Positions 57,803 to 62,000 of a DNA stretch of 62,000 nt are shown piece by piece. The stretch spans positions 4,927,227 through 4,989,226 of the forward strand of contig NC_049989.1 of the NCBI RefSeq assembly GCF_000003815.2, read 5' to 3'. Source of the DNA: Branchiostoma floridae (taxonomy: Eukaryota > Chordata > Leptocardii > Amphioxiformes > Branchiostomatidae). The notes below the pieces were generated by a model. It did not search any database. It was given only the letters and a program-made list of their open reading frames with translations, and had not been told where the DNA came from. The position numbers and the translations under genes are program-made. The first letter of the stretch is position 1; the number at the start of each line of letters is the position of its first letter.

Positions 57803-58516
57803 ATTACCTCCATGAAATGTCATGGAATGGAGGTTATATTTTCTGTTATGTGTCTCTGTCTGTGTAGATGATTACTCAAGAACGGCTGGATGGATTGGTT
57901 TCATACTTGTTGTGTTGGTGGGGTGTGATGAAAGCTCGAATCGATGAGATCTTGGGAGCCGTATCTGTCGTTATAATCCATGTAATGATATCAGAAATCA
58001 CCCCTATATTTGAGATATATTGGTACAGGCATCGTGCTGTATGTGTTTGTTAATGGGCTTAGCTGCAAGCAGATAGTGAGGTGACAGCTGTTTGGGGAAC
58101 CCCCAGAAGTTTTATTTATGTCTGCTTAGGACTGTTTGAAATATTTGTAACAGTTGGCACAGTAGTTACCTCCATGAAATGTCATGGAGGTTATATTTTC
58201 TGTTATGTGTCTCTGTCTGTGTACAAGATTACTCAAGAACGGCTGGATGGATTGGTTTCATACTTGTTGTGTTGGTGGGCTGTGATGAAAGCTCGAATCG
58301 ATGTGATTTTGGGCGCCGTATCTGTCGTTATAATCGATGTAATAATATCAGAAATCCCCCCTATATCTGCAATATATTGGAACAGGCATCGTGCTTTAAG
58401 TGTTTGTTAATGGGCTTAGCTCCAAGCAGATAGTGAGGTGATTTGTATGACAGCTGTTTGGGGAACCCCGAGTTTTTTTAATATGATAATTAGTTTTATT
58501 TATGTCTGCTTAGGAT
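57803..58516. repeat. Tandemly duplicated interspersed repeat, period about 360 bp
   Basis: Unit 1 (57803-58137) and unit 2 (58163-58516) share acctccatgaaatgtcatgg, a hairpin at the start, then gattactcaagaacggctgg, gtgatgaaagctcgaatcga, agcagatagtgaggtga and tttatttatgtctgcttagg at the end. They differ by scattered substitutions and a few indels. Apparent open frames in both (LDGLVSYLLCWW) are equivalent translations of the repeat, not a gene. Confidence 0.85.
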
Positions 58517-58834
58517 ATCATGGAGATGTGAAGCGTAAGTATAATTGTAAGAAGTTGAGGTACATTTAATGGTAATGCTTAACAGGTATGGATGTCTCAC
58601 ATACTGCTGATTTGAGTGACATGGTGATTAAAATGCCATTACGAGGTCCTCTCATCTTAGATGGGTTGGGTGTCAGAAGTTTTATGGGCGATACAGACGT
58701 TCTGATTTCGTTACGATAAGGGACAGTTGTTAGTTGTCTCTTTCGTAGCCAATGGTACTTGTTTTTTAGCAGACGGGGTTGGCGCCAAGTATTCATCTTA
58801 CAGTTGATGTAGGGCTATCAGAGTAAAGTGTGCA

Positions 58835-58858
58835 TAGTAGTAGTAGTAGTAGTAGTAG
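58835..58858 (+). repeat. (TAG)8 microsatellite, 3' tail of the LINE
   Basis: Eight uninterrupted tag units, read as CTA repeats at the 3' end of the minus-strand LINE. Confidence 0.9.
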
Positions 58859-60205
58859 ATTGGTTTATTTATTCACATAACAATATACATAAAATATACA
58901 AGGCCTCGCAGTCTAACCGTCAAGGTTGACTGAATTGTGCCTGTACTTCACAAAGGCTGCATAATTGCACAATAATAGCACATTAGGTAATTACAAGCAT
59001 TGTTATAAATTTGGTTTAAAAAACGTGCGATTACCTGAGCCATTAAAATCTAAATACACACATGTATATAGACAGTGCAAAACAAGTTCAAACGATCAAC
59101 TTTCATCATCACTACAACAGACAGACGGTTGGTATTGCACTTATGGTGTACTGACATTTGCAATTGCATCATTGAGTAGCTTAGTCATATAAGGCAACGC
59201 ACTTTTTCTGAAGCGTTCGGTTCTAGCTTTGAACGTGTCCAGCTGATCGCTCGATCGAGTACAGCGACCACTGATGTCCCCCCGTCGTGCGGGAAACCAG
59301 TGGTGGAAGTCAGGGGATTGTAACAGTTTTTTGGCTAGGTTCAAGCATAGCTGGTCACGGCGCTGCTCCATTGTCACAAGTCCAAGGGTGAGCAGGGCTT
59401 CTGCGTAGTTGGAGTACGTTCGGCCTAAGATGATCTTGCAGGCTCGACGTTGGATTTTCTCCAGCTGGTTACGTTGTTCTTGAGTGAGTCCCGGGTGCCA
59501 CGCCGGTGCGGCGTACTCACACAATGGTCTGATGTAGGTAGTGTAGATTGTGACCAGGTCCTCTGTGGACAGTCGAAATGACTTCAGTTTTCTGAGGAGG
59601 AACAGTCTCATGCTACCTTTCTTTACCATGGAGTCTACATGGGTGTTCCATCTGAGGTCTGCTTTAATGTACAAGCCCAGTAACTTCGCCACTTTAACCT
59701 CTTGCAGAGGGTGGTCGTCAAGTTTGAGTGGTGGGAGAGGTGGGGGCGTTTTAGAAAAGTGGACGTACATCACTTTGCATTTCTTCGGATGGAGCTGCAT
59801 TCTATGCGAAATTAACCAGTTGTTAAGTCCATCGAGATCGTGCTGGATCAAGGGGATGTCACTCGTTTTACGGCTCTCGATCAAGTTCAGGTCATCTACG
59901 AATTTCCATCGTGATGACATAGCATTCTCGGCGGCGCTGTTTATCAGGGCAAGGAAAACAATTGGCCCCAGTACTGTCCCTTGTGGAAGGCCGCATGACG
60001 TCACGCTCCAGTCCGAAAAGTAATCTTTGCACCGCACCCTCCATGCCCTCTGTTCCCTCTGTGACAGAAAACTGATGATCCACCTAGCCACCGAAGCACG
60101 GAGTCCAAGTTGGAGGAGACTCGTTACAGCGATCGTATGGTCCACTCTATCAAACGCTATCTCATTTTTGTACCGTGTGAACAGCTGATGATATGACATA
60201 TTGGT
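58835..60205 (-). mobile_element. CR1-like LINE, 5'-truncated, with (TAG)8 3' tail
   Basis: The minus-strand frame 59141-60199 (352 codons) encodes most of a non-LTR reverse transcriptase. AFDRVDH carries the first catalytic Asp, GLPQGTVLGP the fingers/palm element, KFVDDLNLIE the catalytic x-x-D-D box, then NWLISHRMQLHPKKCKVM and LLGLYIKADLRWNTHVD, and the C-terminal PLCEYAAPAWHPGLT and LEKIQRRACKIIL. No stop or frameshift interrupts it, so the insertion is young. The N-terminal endonuclease and first RT blocks are missing (5' truncation at about 60200). The element ends in a TAG microsatellite (58835-58858) acting as its 3' tail. CR1 assignment is by motif style. Confidence 0.88.
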
Positions 60206-60870
60206 GGAAAATCAAATCACTATCTGACTAAAGTTCCTCCCACCACACCGCTCTGAGGCACATAGTCGAACCTCAATAATGCTGACAACCTTAGACAGTT
60301 TAAATGCCAAACATCAAGCTTAAGGAACACCACGCTACCATATGCCGTCGACGTCTTAAACGCACATTACACAATTAAGTGTCACATTTTAATAATTACT
60401 TATCAGATGGACATCCTCTGTGTCATTAGATAAATACACCACTACTTTCCCATAACATTTATAACCATTACTCTCAAATACAACCGACTATAAATATACA
60501 TACCATCCACAAAAAAGCAATAAATATTTCGTGGAGGTATGAGGTCCCCGAACTCTAGTTTCAACAGTGTTTCCTCTGACAATATATTGTTTACAAACTC
60601 CTGCAATTGCCTTAACATGGGGAAAAATCCTGATTTTCGTAAATCACCTGTCCCGTAATGCTATCTATTACATCAAGGAATGCGCTAGCTGTACAAGAAT
60701 AGAAGGATGCCAGCTATATTTCTATAATGATATATCCTTATATTGCTAGTACTAGAACTTTCATTGTTGCCACAGAAAATAGCATGTAAAAAATATATTC
60801 CAAGAAAGTACAATACAATTGTTGACATTCATAACTGTACTGCACTATTTCAACTCACATAAGAAAATTA
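60206..60870. other. Intergenic / 3' flank of the MED9-type gene
   Basis: AT-rich sequence, no coding signal; it should contain the 3' UTR of the minus-strand gene, but I found no exact AATAAA on that strand close to the stop. Confidence 0.45.
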
Positions 60871-61248
60871 TTAATTGTCATGATTTAGGCAGTCAAATGC
60901 ACACAGGTTCTTGTACTTCTTCAGTAAGTCCGTTTTGGTTGTGACCTGTTGTTTGAGCTGTTCAATCTGTTGCTTCTGTTCCTCCTCACTGCAGTCGATC
61001 CCTGAAATCCCTTCCACCAGTGCCCGACATTTCTGGAATTTTGTTTTCAGTTCTGTGATTTTCTGTTTGACGTTGGGGGATTCCATATCCTTCTCTTCAA
61101 TTATGTCGCGAACTAACGGATGAAAGGACATATCATTTCCTGCTCCAGCCTGCTCCACCATTTCGCTTTCAGAAGATTTGTCTTGTGTTTCTTTCTCTTT
61201 TTCATCAACGGTGTCAGTATCTGCGTTGGAGGCTACATTACTCTGCTT
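60871..61248 (-). CDS. MED9: MED9-domain exon
   Basis: 125 codons plus TAA. Residues SFHPLVRDIIEE to LCAF correspond to the conserved half of Mediator subunit 9: a hydrophobic helix (F-x-P-L-V-x-x-I-I), then a heptad coiled coil with many Gln/Lys (EEEQKQQIEQLKQQVTTK). In vertebrates MED9 is a stand-alone protein of about 145 residues with a Pro-rich N-terminus; here the preceding segment is Lys/Glu/Ser-rich. The acceptor is ambiguous: aagaagcag at 61243-61250 offers two in-frame AGs. Confidence 0.85.
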   Translation of the reverse strand, partial: KQSNVASNADTDTVDEKEKETQDKSSESEMVEQAGAGNDMSFHPLVRDIIEEKDMESPNVKQKITELKTKFQKCRALVEGISGIDCSEEEQKQQIEQLKQQVTTKTDLLKKYKNLCAFDCLNHDN

Positions 61249-62000
61249 CTTGAAACAAAAAATAATAAAAAATTAATACCAATTGATCATAATCAAATAG
61301 GTGGCAAAGACTCAACATGATTTCAACAATCATATCAAAATATCATTGAATGAAGTAGATAAAGAATAAAGCAACAGGGATGAGAACTGACGACTTAGAT
61401 CTAGACGTATTCTTACCTGCTGTAGCATCCCTTCATCTAGAGAGCCATTTTCCAACATCACTGATTCTCCATCCTTGGTGACTGTCTCAACCTTCGGTCT
61501 GTGAAGAAAATAGAAAATAACACAATGTATAGTTAACGGTACGAAATAAAGGGTTTGACCTTAATCTTGTAAGGAAAAAACACAACTATAATAATTTCAT
61601 CATAGTAACTTTTCTTAGCGCTTATCTTACGTACCTTGTCGTCAGCTTGCATGGCGAGGAGAATGGATTGGGACTTCCAAGATCCAGCACAGCGAAGACT
61701 GGTTTGTGGTCGATGACATCGTTGGGTTCAGCTTTACACTTCTCTGCTCGGGCCCTCTCCCTATCCTGTGCTGTGTAGATACTTTCTGCATCGTACTCTA
61801 GGAATAATTGATCGGCATGTAGGATGTTGATCAAGTCCGAGGTGAATATGAAGTAGTCAATTGTTTCCAATCCATATGAAGCGGCGATAGTAAGTCCGGG
61901 GTAGCTGTCCAGGTCTTCGCATGCCTTTTCGATACTAAAATTGAAGTCCCCACCAATAACGCAAGCTTTTGGGCCGTTCTTATCTTTCATATACTTAAAG
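60871..62000 (-). CDS. EEP-domain / Mediator subunit 9 (MED9) fusion-type gene, 3' three exons (partial at window edge)
   Basis: Minus-strand exons in order: 61635-62000 (open at the window end), 61417-61498, 60871-61248 (TAA). Phase 2 then phase 0 join them without a break. The first exon has endonuclease/exonuclease/phosphatase motifs: VIGGDFNFSI (G-G-D-F-N), ETIDYFIFTS and DVIDHKPVFAVLDL (the D-H-x-P-V box). The middle exon is a short linker (KVETVTKDGESVMLENGS). The last encodes an acidic stretch and then a full MED9 domain: SFHPLVRDIIEEKDMESP, ELKTKFQKCRALVEGISG and KTDLLKKYKNLCAF, colinear with vertebrate MED9 to its end. MED9 is a small coiled-coil subunit of the Mediator middle module, which bridges activators and RNA polymerase II. 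A separate MED9 transcript starting at the ATG at 61159-61161 is also possible. Confidence 0.82.

Noticed and set aside
1-62000. CRISPR arrays, bacterial operons, phage or plasmid modules
   Set aside because: No spacer-repeat arrays or Shine-Dalgarno-led gene strings; genes are split by GT-AG introns throughout.

Overview
The window is animal nuclear DNA. It is intron-dense, with GT-AG introns every few hundred bases, and carries tRNA-derived SINEs, CR1-like LINE fragments, several non-autonomous DNA transposons and three runs of N (assembly gaps). A SINE tail of the type I remember from amphioxus, together with an intronless rhodopsin-class GPCR, makes a lancelet (Branchiostoma) genome the most likely source. 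That assignment rests on memory of repeat and gene style, not on a search.

Layout. At 23-616 (+) is the last exon of an unrecognised acidic protein with a zinc-finger-like start. At 1071-1727 (+) is a 5'-truncated, intronless copy of ribonucleotide reductase small subunit. From 3915 to 56616 (+) runs one very large gene. I could join 43 exons with compatible phase at every junction into an open frame of 2,859 codons plus stop. It encodes an animal relative of the plant protein NO VEIN: a glycine/arginine-rich N-terminus, several small helical (winged-helix/LOTUS-like) segments, two acidic stretches, a GHKL (Hsp90/sacsin-type) ATPase fold, a long sacsin-like helical middle, a disordered acidic linker and a C-terminal DUF3883 domain.

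Its introns host other genes on the opposite strand. Intron 12 holds an intronless class A GPCR with one frameshift (14538-15901). The 16.2-kb intron 29 holds a multi-exon FkbM-family methyltransferase (34291-37693), a proline/tyrosine-motif tail exon (31800-32143) and a 4.5-kb inverted-repeat transposon (38768-43292) with a related second end at 43593. Intron 36 holds a clear hAT MITE with 8-bp target duplications, and intron 37 a LINE fragment.

Beyond the large gene come a foldback element, a tandemly duplicated repeat and a CR1-like LINE (58835-60199, -). At the right edge is a minus-strand gene (60871-62000 and beyond) whose exons join, in frame, an endonuclease/exonuclease/phosphatase (EEP) domain to a Mediator subunit 9 (MED9) domain.

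The two points most worth following are the complete animal NO VEIN-like gene and the apparent EEP-MED9 fusion. No evidence ties the nested genes functionally to their host; the nesting is only positional.
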